From the NCBI RefSeq assembly GCF_902829255.1, contig NZ_CADEPK010000032.1, forward strand, positions 1 through 58,303: 58,303 bases of DNA. The letters are read 5' to 3'. Numbering within the stretch: the first letter of the stretch is position 1; every line of letters begins with the position of its first letter. Source of the stretch: Metabacillus niabensis (GTDB taxonomy: Bacteria > Bacillota > Bacilli > Bacillales > Bacillaceae). A program made the translations under genes and the position numbers. This document shows, piece by piece, positions 40,843-50,176 of the stretch. The notes beneath the pieces are model-generated. The model made no database searches, was not told where the DNA came from, and saw only the letters and a program-made list of their open reading frames with translations.

Positions 40843-42903
40843 TTGACAGAACAAACAAATGGATCTGAAACTCGTAAATTAAAAAAAACAAGATTTGTAC
40901 GAATCAATGTTTTCTTTTTTCTCATTTTTTTGCTTTTTATAGCGCTAATTGTTCGGTTAGGATTTGTGCAAATTGTTCAGGGGGAGGAGTTTTCAAAGGA
41001 AGCTTCAAAGACTGAGGCAGCCTATGCAACTCTCCCTGCACCTAGAGGGAAAATGGTTGACCGTTATAATCGCGTTGTTGTCGATAATCAAAGTGTTCCT
41101 GCGATTACCTATACAGTTGATAAGGCAACAAAGACTGAAGATAAAATCAACACTGCCAAAAGGCTTGCAGAATTTATTAGCTTTGAGTCGGAATTTTTAA
41201 AGAAAGAGTTAAAAGAACGTGATATAAGAGATTATTGGTTAGTAACAAACGCTGAAAAAGCTAAGAAGCTTCTTTCTAAAAAGGAAATAGAGCTTGAGCC
41301 AGCACAAACCTATAAGCTCCAAGTTGAAAGAGTGCCAGAAACAGAGATAACAAAAATAAAAGAAAATTTAGAACAGCAGGAGCTTGCATATATATACAAG
41401 CGTTTCTCATCAGGATATCAATATGAACCGCAAATTGTAAAATCAACAAGTTTAACAGAAGAGGAAGTTGCAACTGTTGCTGAGCATTTGGAGGAATTAC
41501 CAGGAATCGATGTAATTACTGATTGGGATCGAACGTATCCATATGGAGAGTATTTAAAGTCGATCTTTGGTGGTTTAACGACACCTGAGCAAGGTATTCT
41601 TCAATCACGAGAGGATTATTATGTAGCAAGAGGCTATGCGAGAAATGATCGTGTTGGTAAAAGTTATTTAGAGTACCAATACGAGGATTACTTAAATCCA
41701 CGGAAAGCAAAAATAGAATACATTTCTGATAACACAGGGAAGATTGTTTCGAAAAAGGTGGTTGATGAAGGACAAAGGGGTCATGATTTAAAGCTATCAT
41801 TTGATATGGAGCTACAAATTGCAGTAGAAAAGATTGTAGAGGAAGAGTTAGTATTGGCGAGTGGTAGTCATAAATTAATGGACCGTGCATTTGTCGTTAT
41901 GATGGATCCGTCCCAAGGTGACGTGTTGGCAATGGTAGGTAAACAGCTTGACCCGAAAAATCGTAGCAATGTCCTTGATTTTGCATATGGTGCATTTTCA
42001 ACACAATATGAAGCGGGTTCAACTGTAAAAGGTGCAACAGTTCTTTCAGGCTACCAGGATGGAATGCCACATGGACAAACATTTTATGATGCACCGATTT
42101 ATTTAAAAGGAACACCAGAGAAGAAATCCTTTAGTGCATATCCATTAGGGTTAATGACAGATTTAACCGCATTGCAGGAATCTTCAAACGTATACATGTT
42201 CTTTGTCGCGATGAAAATTGCTGATATCACATATGTGAAAAATGGACCATTTAATGCTAGTTTAGAAGATTTTCAAAAACTAAGAAATTATTTTGCCCAA
42301 TTTGGCTTAGGCGTCCAAACGGGTATTGATTTGCCACAGGAATCATCTGGCTTGCAAAACCCACCAGATGAAGCGGGGAAGCTTTTAGATATTTCGATTG
42401 GACAATTTGACACATATACTCCATTGCAATTAGCACAATATGTCTCTGTTATCGCAAACGGTGGTTCACGTATTCAGCCGCGAATTGTCACAAGCATCCA
42501 TGAACCTAGTGAAGATTCAGAGCTTGGACCAATTGCTGTTAACAAAGAAGCGGAAATATTAAACAGAGTAAATAATACAGCAAGTGATATTGAGCGAGTT
42601 CGCCAAGGATTTAAGCTTGTCGTTACATCTGGGACAGCGCAAGGAAGATTTTCTCATGATGTCGCCGGAAAAACAGGGACTTCTGAGACCGCGTATTATG
42701 GAGTAAATCGAAAGTATTGGGGTGTGGAGACAAATAATTTAAACTTTGTCGGCTACTACCCATCTACAAATCCGGAAATTGCATTTAGTGTCGTCGTTCC
42801 GTGGGCTAGTAATGATAGTGATCCGATTAATAAAAGAATCGCGAATCGAGTTGTTGAAGCTTATGTTGACTTGCAAAAAAAATATGCGACTAATCAAGAT
42901 TAA
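40843..42903 (+). CDS. Class B penicillin-binding protein (PbpA/PbpH type)
   Basis: A transpeptidase of about 686 residues with an N-terminal membrane anchor (about 19-42), a dimerisation domain beginning at APRGKMVDRYNRVVVDNQ and the catalytic domain. The active-site Ser is S393 in AGSTVKG; SSN and KTG (AGKTGTSE) motifs follow. There are no PASTA domains, so it is more like the rod-elongation PBP2A/PbpH type than PbpB. TTG 40843 lies 7 bases after GGAGGG; TTG 40828 overlaps that site. It follows the MecA-like gene by 68 bp with no terminator, so beta-lactam control may extend to it. It carries no operator of its own that I can see. Confidence 0.88.
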   Translation: MTEQTNGSETRKLKKTRFVRINVFFFLIFLLFIALIVRLGFVQIVQGEEFSKEASKTEAAYATLPAPRGKMVDRYNRVVVDNQSVPAITYTVDKATKTEDKINTAKRLAEFISFESEFLKKELKERDIRDYWLVTNAEKAKKLLSKKEIELEPAQTYKLQVERVPETEITKIKENLEQQELAYIYKRFSSGYQYEPQIVKSTSLTEEEVATVAEHLEELPGIDVITDWDRTYPYGEYLKSIFGGLTTPEQGILQSREDYYVARGYARNDRVGKSYLEYQYEDYLNPRKAKIEYISDNTGKIVSKKVVDEGQRGHDLKLSFDMELQIAVEKIVEEELVLASGSHKLMDRAFVVMMDPSQGDVLAMVGKQLDPKNRSNVLDFAYGAFSTQYEAGSTVKGATVLSGYQDGMPHGQTFYDAPIYLKGTPEKKSFSAYPLGLMTDLTALQESSNVYMFFVAMKIADITYVKNGPFNASLEDFQKLRNYFAQFGLGVQTGIDLPQESSGLQNPPDEAGKLLDISIGQFDTYTPLQLAQYVSVIANGGSRIQPRIVTSIHEPSEDSELGPIAVNKEAEILNRVNNTASDIERVRQGFKLVVTSGTAQGRFSHDVAGKTGTSETAYYGVNRKYWGVETNNLNFVGYYPSTNPEIAFSVVVPWASNDSDPINKRIANRVVEAYVDLQKKYATNQD

Positions 42904-43020
42904 TATCTAGATGATTGCGGTGAGCCATTCTTCCTTGATGGAGAAGAGGATTATTATACTCAAATAAAGGAAGTAAAAGGATATTGGATGAATAACTTAG
43001 ATGAGGAATTGAAGCATTAA
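42904..43020 (+). pseudogene. In-frame 38-codon extension or remnant after the PBP stop
   Basis: Directly after the PBP TAA, the same frame stays open for 38 codons (acidic peptide including FFLDGEEDYYTQIKEVKGYW) to a second TAA. There is no start codon before an internal ATG and no ribosome site. It looks like a gene remnant or chance; no family recognised. Confidence 0.25.
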
Positions 43021-43130
43021 CGTTATAGTTCGACAACTCAATTTACTAAAATGTAGAGAACTCGCCATCTTTTGTTCACCTTATTCTTAATTGGTTAGGT
43101 AGGTACTTTCTTATTAAACCTGAAAAAATG

Positions 43131-43173
43131 ACCTGATTTTTCAGCTAATTCATTAGGTTTGAAAACGCTTCAA
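43131..43173 (+). promoter_or_regulatory. Inverted-repeat operator (YesN-type candidate) and cre-like site before GH3
   Basis: ACCTGAT (43131-43137), 14 bp, ATTAGGT (43152-43158): the same half sites with the same spacing occur before the Lpl-type importer at 50093-50120, there perfect. An extra ACCTGA lies at 43118. Immediately after, TTGAAAACGCTTCAA (43159-43173) matches the cre consensus except at one fixed position. I see nothing else in the 42904-43222 gap apart from the remnant above. Confidence 0.5.
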
Positions 43174-43222
43174 CACCTCGTAGAATAGAAGTATTCACAT
43201 TACGTAGAAAAGAGGTAGATTG

Positions 43223-46018
43223 ATGAGCTCAACGACGAAAACCTACTTATTTCAAAATCCGGTGATGCCGTTAGAGGATCGACTCGAGGATTTGGTTTCA
43301 CAATTAACGTTAACAGAAAAAATAAATTTAATGTGTCAATATCAAGACGAAATTCCCCGGTTAGGGATAAGGAAATATAAGCATGGGACAGAAGGTGCTC
43401 ACGGAGTAGCTTGGCTTGGAAAAGCGACGGTCTTCCCGCAAAATATTGGACTTGGCTGTACATGGGATGAGGAATTAATGAAGGAAATCGGACAGGTCAT
43501 TGCCGATGAAGCACGAATTTACTCCCAAAAGGATCCAGAAAAAAATGGACTTACGATTTGGGCACCAACCGTCGATATGGAAAGGGATCCTAGATGGGGA
43601 AGAACGGAAGAAGCGTATGGCGAAGACCCATATCTTACTGGGAAGCTAACAACAGAATTTATTAAAGGAATCCAAGGTGATCATCCAACCTATTTAAAAG
43701 CAGCTGCAACGTTAAAGCATTTTTTAGGAAATAATAATGAAGTTGATCGTGGCGAATGCTCCGCAACCATTGATCCGAGAAATATGCGTGAATATTATTT
43801 AAAGGCTTTTGAAAGACAAATTAAAGAAGGTAAGGTTCAATCCATTATGACCGCCTACAATGCGGTAAATGGCACTTTATGTAATATGAATCCTGATGTA
43901 AATGACATTCTTAAGCAGGAATGGGGCATAGATGGCTTTGTTGTGAGTGATGCTGGGGATGTATTAGGTTCTGTAAATGACCATAAATATGTTGAGTCAT
44001 ATGCAGAAGCTGTCGCTTTATCGATAAAAAACGGAATTGACAGTATTACAGATGATCAAGAGATTTCGTTACGGGCTATAAAGGATGCACTTGAGCAAGG
44101 ATTGCTTGATGAAGCTGATCTCGATACAGCTTTAAAAAATACGTTTCGCGTCCGTTTTCGCCTTGGAGAATTTGATCCTACAGACAAAAATCCATATGCA
44201 AACGTTCCAGAGGATAAGCTTTGCTCACCTGAAAATAGCAGGCTTTCATTACAAGCTGCAAGAAAATCGATCGTTCTACTGAAGAATGAGCAAAATGTAT
44301 TGCCGTTAAAAACAAAGAAAGTGGCAGTTATCGGACCACTTGCAAACGAGGTGCTTACTGATTGGTATAGTGGTACACCTCCTTATACAGTTTCACCTTT
44401 AAAAGGAATTACCAAAAAGGTGCAGGGAGACGTCATTTTTACAGATGGATGTGACAGAATTAAGCTTCGTTCGGCTACAACAGGAAAATATATTCAAGTG
44501 GAAGAGCATTCTCTTCATGTAAAACTAGGTGAGCCAGCAAATAATGCCTTAAGTATCTTTACACATAAAAATTGGGGATGGGGCAGTGAAACAATCCAGT
44601 CTGAGTACAACGAGAAATATATGACAGTTGACGAGCATGGAAGATTAACTGCAAGCTCTTTAGAAGCTAAGGGCTGGTTTGTAAAAGAAGTATTCAGTAT
44701 GAATGAACGAAAAAACAATCAAATTCACTTATCATCCTGGGATCAGCAACCGATTGGACTTGATGAAAATGGCTACTTGAATGTTTGTGAGCAGGAGAAG
44801 GATTACTTCATAAAGGAAGTTGTTGAAAGTGGAATTGAAAGAGCGGTGGAAGCAGCAAAACAAGCAGAGACTGCAGTTCTTTTTGTTGGAAATAATCCGT
44901 TTATAAACGGTAAGGAATGCATTGATCGACCGAATTTAAATTTACCACCTGATCAAGAAAAGCTAATTCAGGAAGTGTTAAAGGTAAATCCTAACACAGT
45001 CGTTGTCATTGTTGGAAGCTATCCATTTTCAATTAATTGGATAAAACAAAATGTGCCAGCCGTTCTTTACTCCTCACACGGTGGCCAGGAGCATGGGCAA
45101 GCGATCGCTGATGTATTGTTTGGCGAATATAATCCTGCAGGAAGATTAAATATGACATGGTATCAATCTGCCGGACAGCTTCCGGATATAATGGATTACG
45201 ATATTATTAAGGGAGAAAGAACCTATCAATACTTTAGAGGGAATGTATTATACCCGTTTGGACATGGATTATCGTACACAAGCTTCGATTATCAACATCT
45301 CATAATAAATGATACAGATAAAGAAAAAATCAAAATTTCAGCAACGATTGCAAATACAGGTGAGGTAGATGGTGAAGAAGTTATTCAAATGTATATAAGC
45401 TGTAAAACATCACGTGTTAAGCGGCCAATTAAAACGTTAAAAGGCTTTAAACGTGTTTACCTTCAAAAGGGTGAAAGGAAGGAAATTACTTTTGAATTAA
45501 ATCGAGAAGAGCTTGCCTTTTGGGATGTTACAAGAGAGCGCTATTGTATTGAACAAGGGATCTATTCGATCATGATTGGAGCATCCTCTGAAGCGATTCA
45601 TTTAAAGACCGAAATTGAAATCGATGGTGAAGTCATTCCACCGAGAAATATTGCTCAAAAGGTAAAGGCAATCAATTACGATGATTATCATCAAATTTAT
45701 TTAGATGAATGTAAGGATGGTGGTACAAGTATTCGAAATATAAAGGTTATGGGCTGGATTGCCTTGCATCAAGTTAACTGGGAACAATCATTTCAAACCT
45801 TTAAAGCGCGAGTTGCTAATGGTGGCGAAAAGGCTTGTTTAGAAGTAAGAGCTAATACAGAAGATGGTCCTGTTATTAGTAAATGTGAGATTCCACAAAC
45901 GGGCGGATTCCAAGCATGGACAACTGTTGAACAATCTATTACAAATGGAATGGATGTTAAAAATATATTTATCGTTTTTAAGGGAAGCATTCAATTAAGC
46001 TGGTTCCAATTCTTATAA
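43223..46018 (+). CDS. GH3-family beta-glycosidase with inserted domain and CBM6-like tail
   Basis: A retaining glycosidase (beta-glucosidase/xylosidase type), 931 residues. The TIM-barrel domain carries the GH3 landmarks WAPTVDMERDPRWGRTEEAYGEDP, KHFLGNNNE and the nucleophile D243 in GFVVSDAGD. The second alpha/beta domain (KSIVLLKNEQNVLPLK) is interrupted at about residues 412-535 by a beta-rich insert (RSATTGKYIQVEEHSLHV, then LSSWDQQPIGLDENGYLNV) that looks like a beta-trefoil/fascin-type fold. An Fn3-like domain and a CBM6-like module (TGGFQAWTTVEQ, then FKGSIQLSWFQF) end the protein. ATG 43223, AGAGGT 6 bases upstream. No signal peptide, odd for a protein with a carbohydrate-binding module. 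Confidence 0.9.
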   Translation: MSSTTKTYLFQNPVMPLEDRLEDLVSQLTLTEKINLMCQYQDEIPRLGIRKYKHGTEGAHGVAWLGKATVFPQNIGLGCTWDEELMKEIGQVIADEARIYSQKDPEKNGLTIWAPTVDMERDPRWGRTEEAYGEDPYLTGKLTTEFIKGIQGDHPTYLKAAATLKHFLGNNNEVDRGECSATIDPRNMREYYLKAFERQIKEGKVQSIMTAYNAVNGTLCNMNPDVNDILKQEWGIDGFVVSDAGDVLGSVNDHKYVESYAEAVALSIKNGIDSITDDQEISLRAIKDALEQGLLDEADLDTALKNTFRVRFRLGEFDPTDKNPYANVPEDKLCSPENSRLSLQAARKSIVLLKNEQNVLPLKTKKVAVIGPLANEVLTDWYSGTPPYTVSPLKGITKKVQGDVIFTDGCDRIKLRSATTGKYIQVEEHSLHVKLGEPANNALSIFTHKNWGWGSETIQSEYNEKYMTVDEHGRLTASSLEAKGWFVKEVFSMNERKNNQIHLSSWDQQPIGLDENGYLNVCEQEKDYFIKEVVESGIERAVEAAKQAETAVLFVGNNPFINGKECIDRPNLNLPPDQEKLIQEVLKVNPNTVVVIVGSYPFSINWIKQNVPAVLYSSHGGQEHGQAIADVLFGEYNPAGRLNMTWYQSAGQLPDIMDYDIIKGERTYQYFRGNVLYPFGHGLSYTSFDYQHLIINDTDKEKIKISATIANTGEVDGEEVIQMYISCKTSRVKRPIKTLKGFKRVYLQKGERKEITFELNREELAFWDVTRERYCIEQGIYSIMIGASSEAIHLKTEIEIDGEVIPPRNIAQKVKAINYDDYHQIYLDECKDGGTSIRNIKVMGWIALHQVNWEQSFQTFKARVANGGEKACLEVRANTEDGPVISKCEIPQTGGFQAWTTVEQSITNGMDVKNIFIVFKGSIQLSWFQFL

Positions 46019-46026
46019 AATAGTAC

Positions 46027-46098
46027 GAGACTGACCGATAAATGACTGATAAACCTGATTGTCCAATGAGGGTGAATTTGTCAGGCCAGTCTCTTTTT
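46027..46098 (+). terminator. Terminator after the GH3 gene
   Basis: GAGACTGACC (46027-46036) with GGCCAGTCTC (46084-46093), nine of ten pairs, with further pairing inside and TTTTT after. Confidence 0.7.
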
Positions 46099-46145
46099 AG
46101 TGGCAGGCTATGTAAATATTTATTGTTAATTTTAATGCACTGGGG

Positions 46146-46280
46146 ATTGAACAGATAAATGAGTCTCCTGCATAGAGAAGCTTGTCAATGGGAGAGCCCC
46201 AAGCTTTCAAATACGAGAAGGCTCTAGACCAACCGAGGAAAGCAAATGCCTGAAGCTGAAATCAACACCCAAGCTTAACA
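46146..46280 (+). repeat. Degenerate Bacillus-type repeat after GH3
   Basis: Contains GAGTCTCCTG, then GGGAGAGCCCC, CCGAGGAAAGCAAATGCCTG and GAAATCAAC, the order seen in the repeat family at 11853. A 34-bp stretch at 46161-46194 matches 49869-49902 at 28 positions. The rest of the 46019-46431 gap holds the terminator and the promoter-side cre. Confidence 0.5.
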
Positions 46281-46398
46281 GTTCCTAGTAGAAAAGGCTT
46301 CTTTCACTAATTTTGACATGAAAATGTGTAAAATATCATACAATATCTTTTTTTAATGAAGAAGGGTATCTAAGTTATAATAATATTAATACATCTAT

Positions 46399-46413
46399 TT
46401 GAAAGCGCTTACT
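46399..46413 (+). promoter_or_regulatory. cre site at the histidine kinase gene
   Basis: TTGAAAGCGCTTACT fits the cre consensus at every fixed position and ends 18 bases before the GTG start, where CcpA could block transcription. The TTG that opens the longest reading frame is part of this site, which argues against it as a start codon. Confidence 0.7.
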
Positions 46414-46431
46414 AAAAAGGGGTCTATATTT

Positions 46432-48225
46432 GTGGGGAAAAATCTTGCTTCAGTAATGATGAAAACAATTAATAGTATGAAATTACGTGACAAGCTTATG
46501 GTGACATTTATTGTTGTTGTGTTTATTCCTATCATGGTTGTCGGGATATTTTTAACCTATGAATTAAGAGACAATGCGGTAAAGGATGCGATTGAACAGT
46601 CAAAAATGAATGTTGAGCGTGTAAAAAAACGAACAGCCGAAGTTTTAAATGTACCAATCTATATTTCTAATAATCTTCAATTTGATCAAAAGCTAAGTAG
46701 TCTTGCAAATAGTTCATACAATACGACCTTTGAGGTTGTTGATGCATTTCAGGAGTATCAAGCCTTTGATTATTATCTCCATTATTATCCAGAGGTTGAA
46801 AATATTAAGCTATATATAAATAATCCAACGTTAATTAGTAATTGGGAAATCATTCCGATAAATGAACAAGTAAGAGGCTTCCATTGGTATAGTAAATCAA
46901 CTGAAGATCCAGCCTATAATCGATGGTACTATCTTGAAGATGAAACGAAGAATAATAGGCAGTATTTAAGTTTAGTTAGAAGGATTAATTTTTTAGATTA
47001 TAAAACATATGGGATTTTAGTTATGACGGTCAATCAACGTCATCTTAATATGATTCTTCAACAGGAGCCATTTCTCACGATGATAGTCGATGAAAGCAAT
47101 TATATTATCTCTGCAAATCAAACAGAACTTATTGGGAAAAGCATGTATGAAATTATCGACCCTATGCATTCGATTACCAATGATCCAACGATTATTGAGG
47201 GAGACATTGAAGGAGAGCCCTCACAAATAATTATTGATAGCTTACAGCCTGAAATGAGTCAAAACCATCTTAAGATCATTTCAATTGTGACGGATAAACA
47301 TATCGTAAAGGATGCTAATCGCCTAAGCTTGCTTGGAATTGTCGTCACAGTCGCAGGTATCGTATTCGCGATTGTTTTAATTGCTGCCGTCTCCTGGCTG
47401 TTATCAAAGCGTTTATCAAATTTAAGCCAAAATTTAGATCGGGTCTCAAAAGGGGATTTAACTGCAAGAATTGTTGTTGATGGTGATGATGAGATCGGGC
47501 AATTGTCAAAGCAATTTAATCAGATGGTTGAAAATATTCATCAATTAATCGAGCAAGTACAGGATGCGACACAGCAACGAAATTTGCTTGAAATCAGTCA
47601 GAAGGAGATAAAGCTGAAAATGATGGCAAGTCAAATTAATCCTCATTTCTTATTTAATACACTTGAGTCGATTCGGATGAAGTCGTATATGAAGGGTGAA
47701 AAGGAAATTGCTATGGTTGTTAAGCAACTAGGGAAATTGATGAGAAAAAGTCTTGAGGTAGGTGGGAATACAATTCCGTTAAGTAGTGAAATCGAAATGG
47801 TTTGCTGCTATTTAGAAATACAAAAGTTTAGGTATGAAAACCGCCTGAATTATGAATTAGCGATTGATCCACTTTCTGAAAACATCCAAATCTATCCGCT
47901 GATCATTCAGCCTTTAGTTGAAAATGCTGTTATTCATGGGTTAGAGGATAAAGAGGATGGTGGAACGGTTTATATAACAACAAGCGTTTCAGACAATGAG
48001 CTGACTGTCATTGTTGAAGATAATGGCTGTGGAATAAGTCAGGAAAAATTAGCGAGTATAAATGAAATGCTAAATAATCCTAATGAATTAGATGGAAATC
48101 GAATCGGTCTTCTTAATGTTCATAATCGATTACGGCTAACATACGGAGAGGATAGTGGCTTGAGAATTTCTAGTATTGAGGGGAAAGGAACAAAAATCCA
48201 ATTTACTCTTACTGCGGGGGGATGA
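46432..48225 (+). CDS. YesM-type sensor histidine kinase 1
   Basis: A membrane sensor kinase of about 597 residues. Two membrane segments (about 26-46 and 300-325) flank an extracellular dCACHE-like sensor domain; a HAMP domain (SLNLSQNLDRVSKGDLTARIVVDGDDEIGQLS region) precedes the His_kinase domain with the phosphoacceptor in QINPHFLFNTLESIRMKSYM, and the ATPase motifs LIIQPLVENAVIHGLE and VEDNGCGIS follow. GTG 46432 has AAGGGGT 8 bases upstream. The regulator overlaps or adjoins the stop. Likely senses an extracellular sugar; the neighbouring importer and GH3 are the presumed targets. Confidence 0.9.
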   Translation: MGKNLASVMMKTINSMKLRDKLMVTFIVVVFIPIMVVGIFLTYELRDNAVKDAIEQSKMNVERVKKRTAEVLNVPIYISNNLQFDQKLSSLANSSYNTTFEVVDAFQEYQAFDYYLHYYPEVENIKLYINNPTLISNWEIIPINEQVRGFHWYSKSTEDPAYNRWYYLEDETKNNRQYLSLVRRINFLDYKTYGILVMTVNQRHLNMILQQEPFLTMIVDESNYIISANQTELIGKSMYEIIDPMHSITNDPTIIEGDIEGEPSQIIIDSLQPEMSQNHLKIISIVTDKHIVKDANRLSLLGIVVTVAGIVFAIVLIAAVSWLLSKRLSNLSQNLDRVSKGDLTARIVVDGDDEIGQLSKQFNQMVENIHQLIEQVQDATQQRNLLEISQKEIKLKMMASQINPHFLFNTLESIRMKSYMKGEKEIAMVVKQLGKLMRKSLEVGGNTIPLSSEIEMVCCYLEIQKFRYENRLNYELAIDPLSENIQIYPLIIQPLVENAVIHGLEDKEDGGTVYITTSVSDNELTVIVEDNGCGISQEKLASINEMLNNPNELDGNRIGLLNVHNRLRLTYGEDSGLRISSIEGKGTKIQFTLTAGG

Positions 48226-48227
48226 AC

Positions 48228-49742
48228 ATGTATAAAGTGATCATTGTAGATGATGAACCGATGATTAGAAAAGGGTTAAGAGCAATTATACCTTGGAATG
48301 AATTAGGCTTTGAGGTAGTCGATATTGCCAAAAACGGACGAGATGGTTATGAAAAATATCAACAGCATTCACCAAATTTAATGATCGTTGATATTAAAAT
48401 GCCAGAAATGAATGGGATCACATTACTTGAAAAAATAAGAGAGGAAAATGAATCCATCCATTTCATTATTTTAAGTGGATATGCAGAATTTGATTATGCT
48501 AAAAAAGCAATAGGCTGTAAATGTGATGGTTTTTTATTAAAGCCATTAGATGAGGAGGAACTCATTACACATTTAAAGGGGATTTTTCAAAAGCTACAAA
48601 ATGAAAAACAGCTCTATCATTTATTGAACGAGGACAAGGAAAACATGCGTGAGGAATTTATGCGAAAGCTTGTCCTCTCGAAACATAGCGAAATTGGAGA
48701 AGATGTAAAGAGGCTGGCAGATTACTATCAGGTAAGTTCTGATACGTATCAAACGGCGATCCTTTCCATAAACGATGAGGAAATAAGCGCAAAGGTAAAG
48801 AGCATTATAGAAGCATCAAAGCGAGGATTTGTTATTGAAAAAAGTGAATATTTAATCCTATTCTTTCTAGACGATTTTCTCTCAAAGCATCGAACAAATA
48901 TATCTTTCCATCAGCTAATTCTATTAATAAAGGAACAGCAATTATATGCTGCGATCGGGGATGCGGTCAATCGAATCGAAGACATTCCCGATTCATATCA
49001 GTCTGCACTAGCAATATTTGAAAGGAAATTTTTCTATCCAAAAGGAAAGCTGCTATCAAGCAAGGAGCTTAAGGCTACATTCCAAGTAAATGATGAGCAG
49101 GGAACTAAAATTTCAATCGATTCATATGTTGAGCGTTTATACTATTCGATGGATATCGTTAATATGGCTGCATGTGAAAAAATTACAAATGAGCTTTTTG
49201 AAGAGTTAAGCCACCACGATAATAGTGAACTGGACGTGAAAAAAATAATTTTTCACATATATACAAATACAATAAATAAGCTGCTCCTTGCCAATCCGGA
49301 TTTAAAATCTTTACATTCATTTATAACGAGTGCAGGAGATCTATTTGAGATGCAAAGCATTCCTTGTATAAAGCAATACTTCCTTAAGCAAATAAACCAA
49401 ATTCTCTCTATGCTTGATAATGGAGAGACAGATGTAACATTAAAAAAACTAATTGATTTAATCCATAAGGAATATAATCAGAGCTTACGTTTGGAAACAT
49501 TAGCTGATGTTTTCAATTATAATAGCGCTTATTTAGGTAAGCTTTTTAAAAGCTATACAGGGGAATATTTTAATACGTACTTAGATAAGGTAAGGATTGA
49601 AAATGGAAAAAAACTATTAGAAAAGGGCTATAAAGTATATGAAGTTGCTGAAAAGGTTGGCTATGCTAATGTCGATTATTTTCATCGGAAATTTAAAAAA
49701 TATGTTGGAATTTCACCTTCATCTTTTCGCAAAGAAGGGTAA
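48228..49742 (+). CDS. YesN-type response regulator 1 (AraC output)
   Basis: A response regulator of about 504 residues. The receiver domain (about 1-120) has IIVDDEPMIRKGL, the phosphoacceptor D55 in LMIVDIKMPEMNG, LSGYAEFDYA and the Lys in FLLKPLDEEE. A linker domain follows, and the last 100 residues hold an AraC-type pair of helix-turn-helix motifs (LADVFNYNSAYLGKLFKSYTG and VYEVAEKVGYANVDYFHRKFKKYVG), ending P-SFRKE. ATG 48228 is preferred because GGGGGG lies 6 bases before it; ATG 48222 abuts that site and overlaps the kinase stop. Coupled to the kinase. Candidate binding sites are at 43131 and 50093. Confidence 0.92.
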   Translation: MYKVIIVDDEPMIRKGLRAIIPWNELGFEVVDIAKNGRDGYEKYQQHSPNLMIVDIKMPEMNGITLLEKIREENESIHFIILSGYAEFDYAKKAIGCKCDGFLLKPLDEEELITHLKGIFQKLQNEKQLYHLLNEDKENMREEFMRKLVLSKHSEIGEDVKRLADYYQVSSDTYQTAILSINDEEISAKVKSIIEASKRGFVIEKSEYLILFFLDDFLSKHRTNISFHQLILLIKEQQLYAAIGDAVNRIEDIPDSYQSALAIFERKFFYPKGKLLSSKELKATFQVNDEQGTKISIDSYVERLYYSMDIVNMAACEKITNELFEELSHHDNSELDVKKIIFHIYTNTINKLLLANPDLKSLHSFITSAGDLFEMQSIPCIKQYFLKQINQILSMLDNGETDVTLKKLIDLIHKEYNQSLRLETLADVFNYNSAYLGKLFKSYTGEYFNTYLDKVRIENGKKLLEKGYKVYEVAEKVGYANVDYFHRKFKKYVGISPSSFRKEG

Positions 49743-49791
49743 GGGGGAGTTCCATAAATGGTCTGACTTTAAACAAAATAAGATGGAAATT

Positions 49792-49828
49792 GGGTCTGAT
49801 CCTTTACTATAGGTCAGGCTCTTTTTCT
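49792..49828 (+). terminator. Terminator after the first two-component pair
   Basis: GGGTCTGATC (49792-49801) pairs with GGTCAGGCTC (49812-49821) including G.U pairs, followed by TTTTTC. Confidence 0.7.
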
Positions 49829-49861
49829 AGGTCATGTAAAAGAATATTGTTGATCGAAAGG

Positions 49862-49985
49862 GGTGTGTAAGTCTCCTGTTTAGAGAATCATGTCAAAGGG
49901 AGGCCACAGACACTTCAGCAGAGAGTCTTAAGAGCCGACCACAGAACTGAATTCTTGCAGTGGAAATAAAAACAAAGTTTCAGAG
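49862..49985 (+). repeat. Degenerate repeat paralogous to 46146-46280
   Basis: AGTCTCCTG with TAGAGAA and GTCAA-GGGAG blocks in the same order; 28 of 34 bases at 49869-49902 match 46161-46194. Both copies lie just downstream of a terminator and upstream of a regulated promoter. The remainder of the 49743-50176 gap holds the terminator and the operator below. Confidence 0.45.
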
Positions 49986-50089
49986 CATTTTCGGAAATGA
50001 TAAAGCAGCTTTTACCCTATAGATTAAATAAGTTTCATCGTTTCGATAATCGGACACACGCCTGAATATCTGATTATTAATCTATAATT

Positions 50090-50120
50090 TTGACCTGATT
50101 TCTCTTAAAATCTATCAGGT
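50090..50120 (+). promoter_or_regulatory. Operator/promoter of the Lpl-type importer
   Basis: ACCTGAT (50093-50099), 14 bp, ATCAGGT (50114-50120), a perfect 7-bp inverted repeat. It overlaps a TTGACC (50090-50095) and a weak -10 TATCAG at 50113-50118. The same half-site pair with the same 14-bp spacing precedes the GH3 gene. It suits dimeric binding by an AraC-output response regulator; that link is inference. Confidence 0.5.
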
Positions 50121-50176
50121 ATTGAAGTTAGTAAAACTTAGCTATCATAAAAGTACAGATATGGAGGGGGGATAAC

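Noticed and set aside
46399-46431. Longer N-terminus of the first histidine kinase from TTG 46399
   Set aside because: That TTG is inside a perfect cre site and has no ribosome binding site; GTG 46432 has one.
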